Below, piece after piece: positions 34,350 to 45,389 of a stretch of DNA of 64,000 nt (its first letter is position 1; each line of letters starts with the position of its first letter). Source of the DNA: Elmis aenea (taxonomy: Eukaryota > Arthropoda > Insecta > Coleoptera > Elmidae); contig OX393581.1 in the NCBI GenBank assembly GCA_947652605.1, positions 12,342,640 to 12,406,639 of the forward strand, written 5' to 3'. The notes under the pieces are model-generated. The model was given only the letters and a program-made list of their open reading frames with translations, was not told the DNA's origin and searched no databases. The translations under genes and the position numbers were made by a program.

Positions 34350-36066
34350 TGGCTAATAACTGCTACCACTAACAATATGTCTATTTATCTACGTCCAACT
34401 TCTTACGAAGAAGTCTATAAAACCATAATGTCACTTAAAAACACAAAGTCAACAGGAGAAGATGAAATCCCAACAAACCTCTTAAAATATACTGCCGACT
34501 TAATATCTGGACCTCTAAGTCACATTATAAATCTCTCATTAAAAAATGGCATATTTCCTAACAAACTTAAATGTGCAAAAATTAAACCAATCCACAAAAA
34601 AGGGGATTTAAATGACATAGGAAACTAAAGGCTCATAGCCATCCTCACAAACATTAGTAAGGTATTTGAAAAAATAATCTACAACAGAATTGAAAATTAC
34701 GTAGAACACTTTGGCTTAATAAACAACTCTCAAAATGGATTCAGAAAAGGCAAAACCAACTACCCGCGCTATTTATATGGCAATCCGAAATGTACTTCAA
34801 TCCCTCAATAAAGACGAACACACCATGGTCATGTGTGTTGATCTCTCAAAAGCTTTCGATAGTGTTGACCACGAGATACTGCTAACGAAATTAGAACACT
34901 ATGGTATACGAGGAACCGCCCATAACCTTATAAAATCTTATCTTTCGGAAAGAAACCAATATGTTGCCGGAAAAGACTCGTCAGGTAGATTTCTAAAATC
35001 CAACAAAAAAAAAATCAAAAAAGGAGTCCCGCAAGGATCAATTTTAGGCCCTCTGTTATACATACTGTACACTAATGATCTTCCAGATTTTGCCACAACT
35101 TCCCTTATACAATTTGCCGATGACACATCTGCTATTATTAGTGACTCGGATTCCAAAAATTCCGAACAAAAACTCTTTGACTGCTTAGGCCAACTCCAAC
35201 ATTGGTTCTCATTAAACAATCTAACGTTAAATGTCAATAAAACTCAAGTAATAAAATTTTCACAAAACAAATTAACCTCAGACTTAAAACTTAAAAACAA
35301 TTCCACAACTATAAATGTTGTCAATAAAATATCATTTCTTGGTTTAGGTATTGACTCTAGACTGGACTGGTCATACCACATCGAACGCCTGTCACAAAGC
35401 CTGTCACGGTATCCTTTTTCACTAAAAAACCTAAAAAAATTGGTCAGTACAAACGCGGCCAAAATTGCATATCATGCGTATGTTGAATCTAGGTTACGCT
35501 ATGCTATAATTTTTTGGGGTAACGCTAGTGACTCGGAACGCCTATTTATTATACAAAAGCGTTGTATAAGAACTATTTTTGGTCTAAACTACCGAGATCA
35601 CTGCAAAGATACTTTTCGTGACAAACAAATATTAACTTTTTATGGCCTGTTCATTTTCGAAGCTATCCTTTTCGTAAGAAATAATTTTGATCTGTTCGAA
35701 GTGAATATAAGAAACCATGCAGTCAATACCCGACATAAAAAAAATCTAAAGCCCGATTGCTTCAAATATACTTATCTTCAAAAAAATGTTGCCTCTATAA
35801 TTATTGCAATATATAACAAATTTAATACATCACCTGAGAGTATAAAAAATCTACCCACCCCTGACTTAAAGAAAAGATTAAGAAATGTCCTAATCTCTAA
35901 AACTTACTATGAAGTTAGTGAATAACTTAATGACCCTTACTTTAAAAACTCTTGTAAGTAAATATAATTTTGTGTTGTGTATATATGTGTATTATTATTA
36001 TTATGATTATTGTGACATGTTCTATGCCTTTTTGGATTTTTTAGAACAAATAAAGACTACTACTAC
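34350..36066 (+). mobile_element. CR1/L2-like non-LTR retrotransposon, 5'-truncated
   Basis: It contains the reverse transcriptase listed next and a short 3' UTR with AATAAAG (36049), ending in an ACTACTACTACA microsatellite. Short 3' microsatellite tails in place of poly(A) are usual for CR1/L2-type elements. The endonuclease and ORF1 are missing. Confidence 0.65.
34377..35925 (+). pseudogene. CR1/L2-like reverse transcriptase, one stop and one frameshift
   Basis: Frame 34377-34628 covers the RT start (LRPTSYEEVYKTIMSLKNTK, then TGEDEIPTNLLK, PIHKKGD) and ends at a TAA where relatives have NYRPIAI; here GN-stop-RLIAI. The frame continues through SQNGFRKGKT to about 34760, where a single extra base shifts it. 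Frame 34735-35925 then carries MCVDLSKAFD (catalytic Asp 36), KGVPQGSILGPLLY (96-109), QFADDTSAI (catalytic pair 129-130), and the SRLRYAIIFWGNAS and IQKRCIRTIFGL C-terminal landmarks through 35925. Only two lesions over 1.5 kb suggest a moderately young copy. The clade call (CR1/L2 group rather than jockey) comes from the C-terminal pattern and tail. Confidence 0.8.
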
Positions 36067-36985
36067 AATAAGCGACAACTCTTAAATGTCAAATCGAAAA
36101 AAAAAACATCAACTTCCATCTATTAGTAGGTAGTGAACATGTTAAATGATTTTTGGTTATTTAAAAAAAAACTACAAAAGAAAAATATAACAAACCTTAT
36201 ATCATTGAAACGAGAAAAAAATAACCTTTTTAATAAGGCAACAGCCAACTATGACTTCCATTTAAAAAAATGCAAGTTTGTGTTATAACCCGAAAGTCGA
36301 GTGCTATGAAAATTTCGTTAACTTACCTATTTGAAATCTACGTAAAAACATCTATAAAAGCCAATTTTTATTTTTGTTTTAGCTCATATGCTTACGGAAT
36401 TATTCAAGTTTAAAAACATCGACCTTTTTTAATTTTTACATAATAGTTCAAAAAGTTGATGACGTAGGTCAAATTTGAAAATAACATCGGATTATCCTGT
36501 AAATTCTGCACAAATTTGCTAATTTAAACGTTTAGAAAAATAGCAGTTCTATATAGCAATCGGATTTTTCTATGAAGCAAATAATTTGTTCTTCTTTAAT
36601 ACAGACCGAAACGTTTTCGAGCGTTGATTAAACTAATATTTAAAATAAACACGATGTGTTTACCTTGATGCACCCGTCGATTGGCCCCCGGCGCTTCAAC
36701 GCGCCAGTAGCATACGGTTAAAACATATGGGAGCCTACTGTTCTGAAGTGGCATATTAATCCTGCTTCTTTACAATACCTAACATAAGCTAACCCCTTAT
36801 CTGAAGTGCAGTCGACCGCTTTCCTTTAAATCCCGCGATAAGGCGTTGGTCTTTGATCTGTGACGAAGGGAAGTTGCAATGACATGAACGGCTGCGATAT
36901 TTTCTATGAAAAGCGGTCGGATTTTAGCAGTTACGGTATGGACAATAACATTTATTTCCTCTGCAACGATAAATCTCAAATAATT
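36067..36985. other. Stretch without recognised gene
   Basis: 36660-36980 is CpG-richer (GGCCCCCGGCGC, AACGCGCCAG). A 60-codon minus frame at 36797-36979 has no known motif. Confidence 0.35.
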
Positions 36986-36991
36986 TTGGTA

Positions 36992-39982
36992 TACCGGGTG
37001 TAAATGAAGTGTGGTACACCCCCTTTTTTTTCTTTAGTTTTGATTTTAGATAAATGAAGTTTTAGACATACGATTTGTGCAAAAAACCGGGCTTTTTGAG
37101 CACATGCACACTAGGGTGGATCGAATTTTATTTTTTTTTTTTTTCTGGCGGGGTGCGGAAAAGATGCTCTAGGGGAATACAATCAGAAGTCATGAAGACA
37201 ATATTTTGATATTATTAGTGCAAGTACTGCCCCAAGCCTGCTGAATTTTGAAAAAACTTTGCTGAATGTATGTTATAGTTTATGCCCAATAAAAGTATTC
37301 AAGGTTAGGCTACAAAATGTTTATAACTTTTTTGGACAATTAAAAGAATAAGAAAATAGAACAGAATGTAAAATCACACAAAAACAATTTAAAAAAAAAA
37401 TTAAGATCACTCCAAAATTAAGCTAATAACTTGGTTTTGTAGTCTTTCTTGGTTTGATACGACAAGATTCTAATTTATTTCTGATCAGTCACCAATTTGA
37501 CACATCTTTCAGTGATTTGTGTGTGGCAAGGCATCAAACAAAATTTAGGTAAAATATCAGTTTGGAAATGATGCGAACAGTCAATTGACAATTGTTTTTG
37601 CGTCACTAGATTTCATAGAAATGTGGTCAATGTCAATGTATTGTGACATTGTGAGCCAGGTTTCTTCAATAAACTAATGTGCTCTTCGAACACAACTTTT
37701 CTGCGATAGTCCTCATTGCTTTTCCTGCATATCAGAATTTGCTTTTAAGGGCTTAGAATTTGAACCCTTAGTTTGAGACGTGGATCTTTGGGACTTTGAT
37801 GTTTGGGAAACTTCTTCATAAAAGTTTCGTTGCAATTTTTTGAAAATATTGGTTTCGTTTTTCCTTGTAGTCTCTCTATCTAAGAAACACATCATCATTT
37901 TTCTTTGACCTCGCTGGTCTAACAAGAATTCTCTTTCTTTAATGAGTATCTTCCGCGATTTGTCACAAGAACTAGTCTGGAACGAACTACATTTGCGTGG
38001 CAATGTCAAACAGAGTCCTGGCGTCCATTTTGAACTTCTCCAATTTGTTTCTGTAGTTGTCACTATTCTTTCTACATTGATAGGGCTTTAGGATGCACAG
38101 TATTTGTCTTGATATGTTTTTATTCTCGCTAAGATTGTTCGATGCTCTACTGTAGGTAAGGACGCTCTTCTCCAGATTTGTTCTATGTCAGTAGTAACTA
38201 TTTTACTAGTGTCTCTTACCAAATCCTGAAATAGTTTTCTAAGGTTTGCGAGACGTAAATAAAATATTATATCATGCCTTCATGCCTTCATGCGTCGGTA
38301 ACAAACTATTCGGGAATTCTTTGCCAACACCAAATATAGGACAGTTTGTATCACTGCTACGTAAACGTTTGTACTTTTATTACAAAAAAATCACACTATC
38401 AAATCTCAAATATTCGAAATCAGAACGAAACGTGATCTCTTTCTGAAAAAAAATTGAAACTATAAAGCTAAAAAGCTAAGGGATGCTAAATGACATATCC
38501 GCTACACTACTCGCGCACACCACGCGCACGTGACAATAAAATTACCCGGGAAAGTAAAAAAAACGGTATGTTTCATTGTTATTTTAATAATTAAAAGCAT
38601 AAACTGTGATAATGTTCCAAAAAGTCGTTGTTAAAAATAGAACAAAGATATTTTAATTTAAAGTAACTTTTTTTAAATTCTCGTAAACTTTGACGACTTT
38701 GGGGCAGTACTTCCAATTATTATTTTTTTTAAATATTTTGCGTGATTAATCAAAAGATACCAGGGCATCTATCGCGCACCCCCCGAAATCGAAATTCGAA
38801 AAAAAAAAATTCTCCCATATAAGAGCGATCCACCCTAATGCACACATTTGTATCACATTCGGTTTCGCCGGAAGTGACCCCAACTTTGTTATTTTAAATG
38901 GAACACCCTGTATATTTCTACATTTTTGGAAAGAGGAAGCGATTTTGGATACAACTGCACTATTTTGGTTAATTTTTATAACTTCAAAAAAATTTTTAAA
39001 CAATATTTAGTTTTTTATTAAGGGTTCGGTGACCTGCATACATTAATTTTTATGTTAAAAATTGTCCAAAAAACGTTTTTGTAAATTTTAAATGACATTT
39101 AGGTTACTTTCATCGACTTTGAAGGTTGCGGAATCGGTTTTTTGACAAAAAGTCAATTTTTTTTAATGGAGCATCTTCTAAGGAATCCATCCATACCAAT
39201 AACTTGTATTTTTATTAAGCGTCTGCTTCAAAAACTTTAAATTATTGTGAAGATTTATTAAGAGATCCTTTTAATCGCAGTAATCTAATTATGTAAAAAT
39301 GATTACCAAAATTTTTAGACTTTTTAATTAAATGACTGTAGTAATTAAACAAAAAACAACGATGATTTGTTTTGTTGCAGTTATGCACAGTGTACTGCGA
39401 TTAACAGGATCTCTTAATAAATCTTCACAATAATTTGAATTTTTAAAGCAAACTCTTAATAGAAATACAAGTTATTGGTATCGATGGATTCGTTGGAAGA
39501 CGGTCCATTAAAATAACCGCTTGTACCACCATGGTACCATTTAAAAAAATTGACTTTTTTTCAAAAAAACCCATTCCGCAACCTTCAAAGCTGATTAAAG
39601 TAACCTAAATGTCATTTAAAATTTACACAAACGTTTTTTGGACAATTGTTGACATAATAAAAATCAATTTATGCAGGTCATAAAAGTTAATAAAAAACTA
39701 AATTTTGTTTCAAACAAATTTTTAGGTTATAAAAATTAACCAAAATAGTGCAGTTGTATCCAAAATCGCTTTCTCTTTCAAAAAATGTAAAAATATACAT
39801 AGTGTTCCATTTAAAATAACAAACTTTGGGGTCATTTTCGGCGAAACCGGAAGTGAAACAAATGTACGCATATGCTCGAAAAGCCCGTTTTTTGCACTTA
39901 TCATATGTCTAAAATTTCATTTATCTAAAATCAAAACTGAAGAAAAAAAAGGGGGTGTACCACACTTCACTTACACCCGGTA
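36992..39982. mobile_element. Long-TIR TACCGGGTG element, interrupted by hAT
   Basis: Starts TACCGGGTGTAAATGAAGTG and ends CACTTCACTTACACCCGGTA. The arms run about 680 bp once the inserted hAT (37112-38837 plus one duplication) is removed, and are inverted copies: CCTTCAAAG-type words, AGATTTATTAAGAGATCCT against AGGATCTCTTAATAAATCT, and GTGTGGTACACCCCC. The centre (about 39270-39390) is non-coding. Each arm contains an internal end motif (38903 and 39795). Confidence 0.8.
37112..38837 (-). mobile_element. hAT-type element with exact target duplication
   Basis: Starts TAGGGTGGATCGAATTT and ends AGAGCGATCCACCCTA, with exact 8-bp duplication ATGCACAC at 37104-37111 and 38838-38845, inside the left arm of the 36992-39982 element. 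The minus strand has a 116-codon frame (37713-38063; LCLTLPRKCSSF, KEREFLLDQRGQRK) and upstream in-phase text LPTVEHRTILARIKTYQDKY. These look like remnants of a transposon protein I cannot name. Confidence 0.85.
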
Positions 39983-39989
39983 TATTCAA

Positions 39990-41115
39990 CCCAAAACTAA
40001 AAAAAAGGTTTAAAAATCACAAAGATAATCGAACGTTTGGGGCTTTGTCCTATGTCCTATATCAGCCAATTTTTGTTTCTTTTCTTTTTTTTCTTTTCTT
40101 TTTTTTTAAACATTGCATTTACATAGCTCAGAATCTGCCTATGTTAATATAAATTAATGTTGCTAATTAATGGTTTCACACAAAGTGTTCACAACTATTT
40201 CCTCTGCAAGTATTTTTTTAAGAGCAACTGCAACGGAGAACCTTAACATTAAAAAAAAGCTAATTTTGGTATTTTATCTACATCTTGCTTGCCATGGATC
40301 TATGAGTGGCTCTCCAAAAAAAAAAAGGTTTTTTGTCTAATTTAACCGATTTTGTGTCACTTACGAGATCCCACCTATTTGGACACCGTGTAGATCTGTT
40401 TTTTGTTTGTGGTTAGTCGCAAACCACAAAACTTTCTTGTCATTTATACAAAGTTTTCAGTTATAATTATTCAATCAAAACGACATAATTTTTATATCGG
40501 ATCTATTGTGTCTCAGCAGCAAAAAAAAACACACTATACACTTTTAATAAATATGATATTGTGCGTTGATACACATTTTCTTAGTGCTTTTGACCAAGAA
40601 TTTTACTTTGAATATTGTAGTTGTTGTCTAAATGTGTTAAAAATTTGACGAACTTGAAACAATTTCGGAAATAACCACGATTACATTGGATAGATTTTGA
40701 AACACACGCCATCAAATTTATACACTTTCACTGCGAATCGAAATTTAAGCCAGTGTTTGGAAGCATATTCTTTGGGTATTATATTTCTCTCTAATTTACG
40801 GGGTTCCATTGTTTAAAGATAATTAATTAAGGTATCTGTGCGCGACTTGCTCTATTCTCAGGTACTGAAACAAACGGATCGTATAGAGCAAACAGTTGTT
40901 TATGTTACTGACTGGAGAAACTAAGCGACCTTTCAACAAACAATTACAGTAATTCGATTAGATATAATTGACAGGCGTAAGATCGATTACATCGCAGTGC
41001 CGTTAGTGCATCCCTCAGGGATTAAAGAGACATCGTACATTGCTACAACATACCTCGAAGATAACTGCATTTCAGGGTAGATAATTACAATAAAATGCAA
41101 TGCAATAAGGAACTA
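39990..41115. other. AT-rich stretch without recognised gene
   Basis: 40860-41080 is mildly less AT-rich. No motif, splice pair or repeat recognised. Confidence 0.3.
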
Positions 41116-41336
41116 TACATAGTCTTGCCATAAGTTCTGTCCCTTATTCAAAGACGCCTAATTTATAGAGGAAATAAAACAAATGCAACAAATATTATAT
41201 AATTTATTCTTTAGTTACCAAACTATATAAAAAATATTAAAACTACTCAAAATGTCCACCTTTTGCTCTCACACACTTCTTCAAACGTTCCGGCCACCAT
41301 CTATCGCAGCACGAATGACTTCAACCGGTATCGAAG

Positions 41337-42556
41337 TAGGGTTTTTCGGATCCGGGTACCCGGATTCGGATTCGCCGAATCCTACAGCAAATATTCGGAT
41401 TCGATATTCGGTCTAAGATTCGACGAATCTCGTATTAGGTCTCATTAATGCTAACACAACTTCAGAGAAAATACTTAATTTTGCAACAAATATTACGAAA
41501 CGATTGTTTGACGGAGAAGACAAAAATGAAGAAACTGAGCATTCAACAGAGGGTGATTGCGGAATATTGCAGATGACGTTCAGTTGTTAACGATGGAAGA
41601 AGAGCTTAATCATATATTGGAAACGGTAAAATGCCTTATATTACCAAAGTCTCAAGATAAATTTACCTACTTAAAAAAAAAATGCATTATTTTCAAATGC
41701 CAAAATTAGAACGAACTATTTAGAAAAAGTATATCGAGCAATCATAACAATTAAACCAAGGTCAACCAATTCAGAGAGAACTTCTCTGAAGATGAAGCAA
41801 AAAAATAACCCTGATTTTTATCTTAAGATTTTGCATTTTTTTAGGTTATTTCGCTTATTTTTGAAAATAGACATACAAAATATTATATCATTGTAAAGAG
41901 AAAAAAATAATCTTTAAATCAGTCATCACCTACTACGATTGCCATTCAAAAAAAAGTTGTTTTGTCAAATATCTCGCACGGTAATTCATTAAAAAAAATC
42001 TGACTGTTGCCATCTTATAGCAAACCAAATCTACAAAACTTTTTTCCTTTGGCGTTTTTGTGTATTCGCAACAATAGCCGAGATATTTAAGTTTAAAAAT
42101 TTTGATCGATTTCGGTTTTTTCGTTATATCACGCAAGCCATGGATTTTTTAAACAAAACAAGATCTGGTTATACACCCCTAAATAGCTAACTTTTGTCCC
42201 ATTTGATCAACCTTGTATTTTCATTATTTACGGAGATAGTAATAGTGTCCCATGGAAAAGTGAAACACCCTGTATACTAATATACTTGTTATTTTACTTC
42301 ATACTTTAAGACTTTAACAATGAAATACAGTGCCATTTTAACTAATTGAAGGCCGTGTTAGTAAAACCCATTGATGCGCTACTGACAAAACTGACAACCG
42401 CTGACAAATATTGTAAATATTGTACAATAATTTTTATGGCACTACAATTCATTTAATTTTAGAACTGGATTCGGATCCGGATTCGGATTCGTAAAATAAT
42501 CGTGGATTCGATTCGGATTCGTCGAATCCAAAAAGACCGAATCTTCCCAAACCCTA
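41337..42556 (+). mobile_element. hAT element nested in maT mariner
   Basis: Starts TAGGGTTTTTCGGATCCGGG and ends TTCCCAAACCCTA, with exact 8-bp duplication TATCGAAG (41329-41336 and 42557-42564). Repeated GGATTCGGATTCG words lie just inside both ends and are likely binding sites. A decayed hAT transposase scrap is present. A TACAGGGTG-type right end (GTGAAACACCCTGTATAC, 42263-42278) shows a further insertion or remnant inside. Confidence 0.88.
41480..41790 (+). pseudogene. hAT transposase C-terminal scrap
   Basis: Plus-strand text in shifting frames: LTMEEELNHILETVKCLILP, then PKLERTI, and RAIITIKPRSTNSERTS. The last matches the Lys-Pro-(Thr)-Ser-Thr-Asn-Ser-Glu-Arg motif of the hAT dimerisation domain, which carries the catalytic Glu. 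Multiple stops; non-functional. Confidence 0.55.
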
Positions 42557-43661
42557 TATCGAAGCTGCTGCTTTCACCAAATCTGCTTTTAGCGCCTCGA
42601 TATTTCGATGGACTTTAGAGCAAGCCTTTTCCTCTAAGATATTCCACAATCGGTAGTCCAAAGGATTGAGGTCTGGACTTCCAGAAGGCCAATCTTCAGC
42701 GGCGATAAATTCTGGCAAATTGACTTCTAACCAGCGTTGTGTCGTCCTGGCTTTGTGTGCCGGTGCTGAATCTTGTTGGAATATCCAGTGCTTTCCTGCA
42801 AACAAAGTATCGCTTAAGGGCTTCACCACCCGCTCCAAAATGTCGCTTTGGTAGTTGACTGCGCGTGTTTTTACTCCCTGTTCACAGAAATGCAATTCTG
42901 TGCCGCTCTCGTAAGACTCCCCACCAAACCATCAAGGAAGCCGGGTGATGCCCTTTTTCCACCTTCGGATTTTTTTCGGCGGCTTCCCGAGAGCTGTGAG
43001 CATAAATTCTATCGTTTTGCCGGTTAAACTTTTCTTCGACAGTGAAAAATTTTTCATCTGTAAAAATAATTTTTCGATGATTCCCTTTCGCGTGTCGCTG
43101 ATGTAATCTCTTTGCTCTTGTGGCTCTTGTTTGACGTAAAGTTGCAGTCAACAGCTGACCTATCCTTCTTCGAGAAGCACCAAGTCCAGGGTCTTCCTTA
43201 ATAATTCGTGAAATGGTTCTTGAAGGGATTTTCATTTCCCTTGCCATGATTTTTTGCTTTCGGAGCGGATTTCTGCGAATTCTTTCGGCGACAGCTTTGA
43301 CAACCGCTCTAGTCCTTGTCTCACGTGGCCGACCGCTTCTTGGTCTGTCATCGACAGAAGACATCTCATTGAATCGATTTATGGTTCGATAAATAATTTT
43401 TGTTGTTATTTTCAAAAGTTTCAGCAAGTTAAAAATCTCCCGTGGTGTTTTATTACACTTCTGCAACGCGATTACCGTAATACGGTCCTCTTTGACACCC
43501 CACTCCATGTTTACTGTTTGACATATCAAGATAAAATGTTTTGTTTAAAATGGTTTAGGGCCAACTTCAGTTATGATTTACAAATAAATACAAAAACGTC
43601 AATTGAAAATTATGTAGAGGTCTTTGAAAAGTAGGGACAGAACTTATGGCAAGACTGTGTA

Positions 43662-43848
43662 TGATCACTGGATTTAAGTGAGCGTAATTCTCTTGACATT
43701 TCTTCAGTTTGCTGCGCATAAGACATGGAATTCTTGTAAATAGTTTTGTTAAATTAGAAAGAACGAACGACATTTTGACAACTATTACTAAACACACGCA
43801 GCTAAAGGTACGATGTGAATTTTGACACTGAAATGACACGAAATCGTG
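43662..43848. other. Spacer between two transposon nests
   Basis: No recognised feature. Confidence 0.3.
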
Positions 43849-43931
43849 TCCCAGATAACATTTTCAGTATGGGTATCTCGTTTATTATAAGAGATACAGG
43901 TTTGCTTAATTTAGATCAATTATTCCTAAGT

Positions 43932-44642
43932 TAGGGTTACCATACGTCCTCTTTTCCCCGGACATGTCCTCTTTTTAAGACCTTAAATTTGTGTCCGGCC
44001 GGGTTTTAAAAATATGTAAAAATGTCCGGGTTTTTTACTTCCCGCTCATTTATTTGAAATTTGCTTACTAAAATTGCAGCTGGGCTACGTTCAGACACAA
44101 CTGCATTCAGAAACAGTGGTCATAGACGTCTACCGCGAGAGAATTGACAGGTTGCGTGCGTGGTGCAGAAATTTGTTACCTTTTACTTTTATTATTTAAT
44201 GCATACTAATTAAATATCGTTGTGTTTTGAATTAATCATGCCAAAACGAAAGTGTAAACTCTAAAAGTATTGAATGTCATTCAGAATTGCTAAAAATTGC
44301 TCAATTTTTCTTTGCTATCTCCCCTCATAATGGAAATGTAGAGCGACTTTTCTCCCTGATGCAGGCTCAATGGACAAAGGAGAGAAATAGGTTAACTATG
44401 GACTCTGTTAGTGGTCTTCTTTTTGTACAATATAATTTTAAGGACATGTCTTGTCAGAATTTGTTGTGTTATTTAAAAAGCAACAAAACTTTGATTTAAA
44501 AAATCCAGTCTTCAGAGAAGTATAAGAAAGCTTAAAAAAGAAGTATTTTGGTGTTAGTTGCGGAATGGAATTCACACCACCTTTTTTTTAATCACCTATC
44601 TATGGTGTCCTCTTTTCAAGTCACCAGGATATGGTAACCCTA
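43932..44642 (+). mobile_element. hAT deletion derivative related to the 59.5-62.5 kb element
   Basis: Starts TAGGGTTACCATACGTCC and ends GGATATGGTAACCCTA, with CCTAAGT on both sides (43925-43931, 44643-44649; seven clear bases, an eighth may have mutated). GTCCTCTTTT repeats occur near both ends. The surrounding element gives the empty site (compare TTATTCCTTAATATGAGA at 57449-57466). Contains a C-terminal transposase frame. Confidence 0.85.
44287..44499 (+). pseudogene. hAT transposase dimerisation domain only
   Basis: A 70-codon frame with HNGNVERLFSLMQAQWTKER, then NRLTMDSVSGLLFVQYNFKD and MSCQ. This aligns with NAAVERVFSIANDYWSSEKS and VLTVKLNLRDVSC at the C-terminus of the transposase at 60.3-62.2 kb: the hAT C-terminal (dimerisation) domain including the catalytic Glu in VER. 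The zinc finger and the two catalytic Asp regions have been deleted. Its Met lies close to the deletion junction and is fortuitous. Confidence 0.8.
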
Positions 44643-44769
44643 CCTAAGTATGAGACAAGCTACAATATTTAAGTACAAAGCTCCTCTTACTTCAGATGTT
44701 ACAGCAAAAAATATAAAAATGTTGAATATATTTTTTGTCTTAATCGTAAGATCAATTTTATTAGTACTT

Positions 44770-45385
44770 CCTTAAAGTAGGGGAGACCGGGGATGAAAGT
44801 AACATTTTTTGTTTCTTTTTATTTTATCATAGAGTATAACAAGTTTTTTACATCCAAATTGATTTAATGATAGATTGGACATTTGTCTTTCTTCCCAGCT
44901 ATTTATTTCATATGTTTGGTAAAGCATATGTGAAAAATTTGTTTTTTTCTGTGTTAAGACAGCTGTTACTTCCAACCTCAACGTTGGGGCTAAAAGTAAC
45001 AATGATCGGGGTAAGTTGTAATGGCAAAATAATTTACACCGCTTATCATGGCAGTCTATCATTGTCTATTTTCAACCCTGAGAGCGTTTTCCTAGCAGCC
45101 TATTAAGATCTTAGCAGCTAAAGGCGTATATTTTATAGTAAATATTACTTTAAGAAAAATAAAATATAACAAAGTTAAAGTGTTTTTACTGTAATAAACA
45201 ATATAACTTTAATGTATAAATACTTTTAATTATTTTTCATATTTCCTATTATAAAAAGAAGAAATAATATTAACATATTTACATATTTTTATTAACAAAA
45301 TAATCTATAATTAATATCTAAACATGTAGGTAGCCAAAAATATTGAAAATTTTGAATAATACTGTAAAATATTGTTTTAGTTACT
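44770..45385. other. Repeat-like spacer
   Basis: 44784-45020 has GGGGAGACCGGGGATGAAAG and AAAGTAACA words reminiscent of a widespread insect repeat, but no ends could be fixed. The rest is AT-rich and unassigned. Confidence 0.3.
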
Positions 45386-45389
45386 GTTC

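Larger units (their letters stand above)
41243..43529 (-). pseudogene. maT mariner transposase, frameshifted and split
   Basis: DNA-cutting enzyme of the surrounding element. Minus-strand frame 43529-42882 has an N-terminal helix-turn-helix (REIFNLLKLLKITTKIIYRT), a GRPR linker, a second helix-turn-helix (AREMKIPSRTISRIIKED), and IIFTDEKFF with the first catalytic Asp. A frameshift near 42919 moves to frame 42895-42554, with WIFQQDSAPAHKAR (second Asp) and WPSGSPDLNPLDYRLWN; 37 residues separate the second and third Asp, hence DD37D. The gene is then interrupted by a hAT insertion. It resumes beyond (about 41330-41243) with another frameshift and a KKCVRAKGGHFE end. All catalytic residues survive, but the copy is dead. 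Confidence 0.88.
41118..43659 (-). mobile_element. maT-type (DD37D) mariner transposon
   Basis: Complete ends: CATAGTCTTGCCATAAGTTC at left and GAACTTATGGCAAGACTGTG at right, flanked by TA on both sides (41116-41117, 43660-43661). Removing the nested hAT (41337-42556) and one 8-bp duplication leaves about 1.31 kb, the normal length of a mariner. It encodes the transposase pseudogene on the minus strand. Confidence 0.9.
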
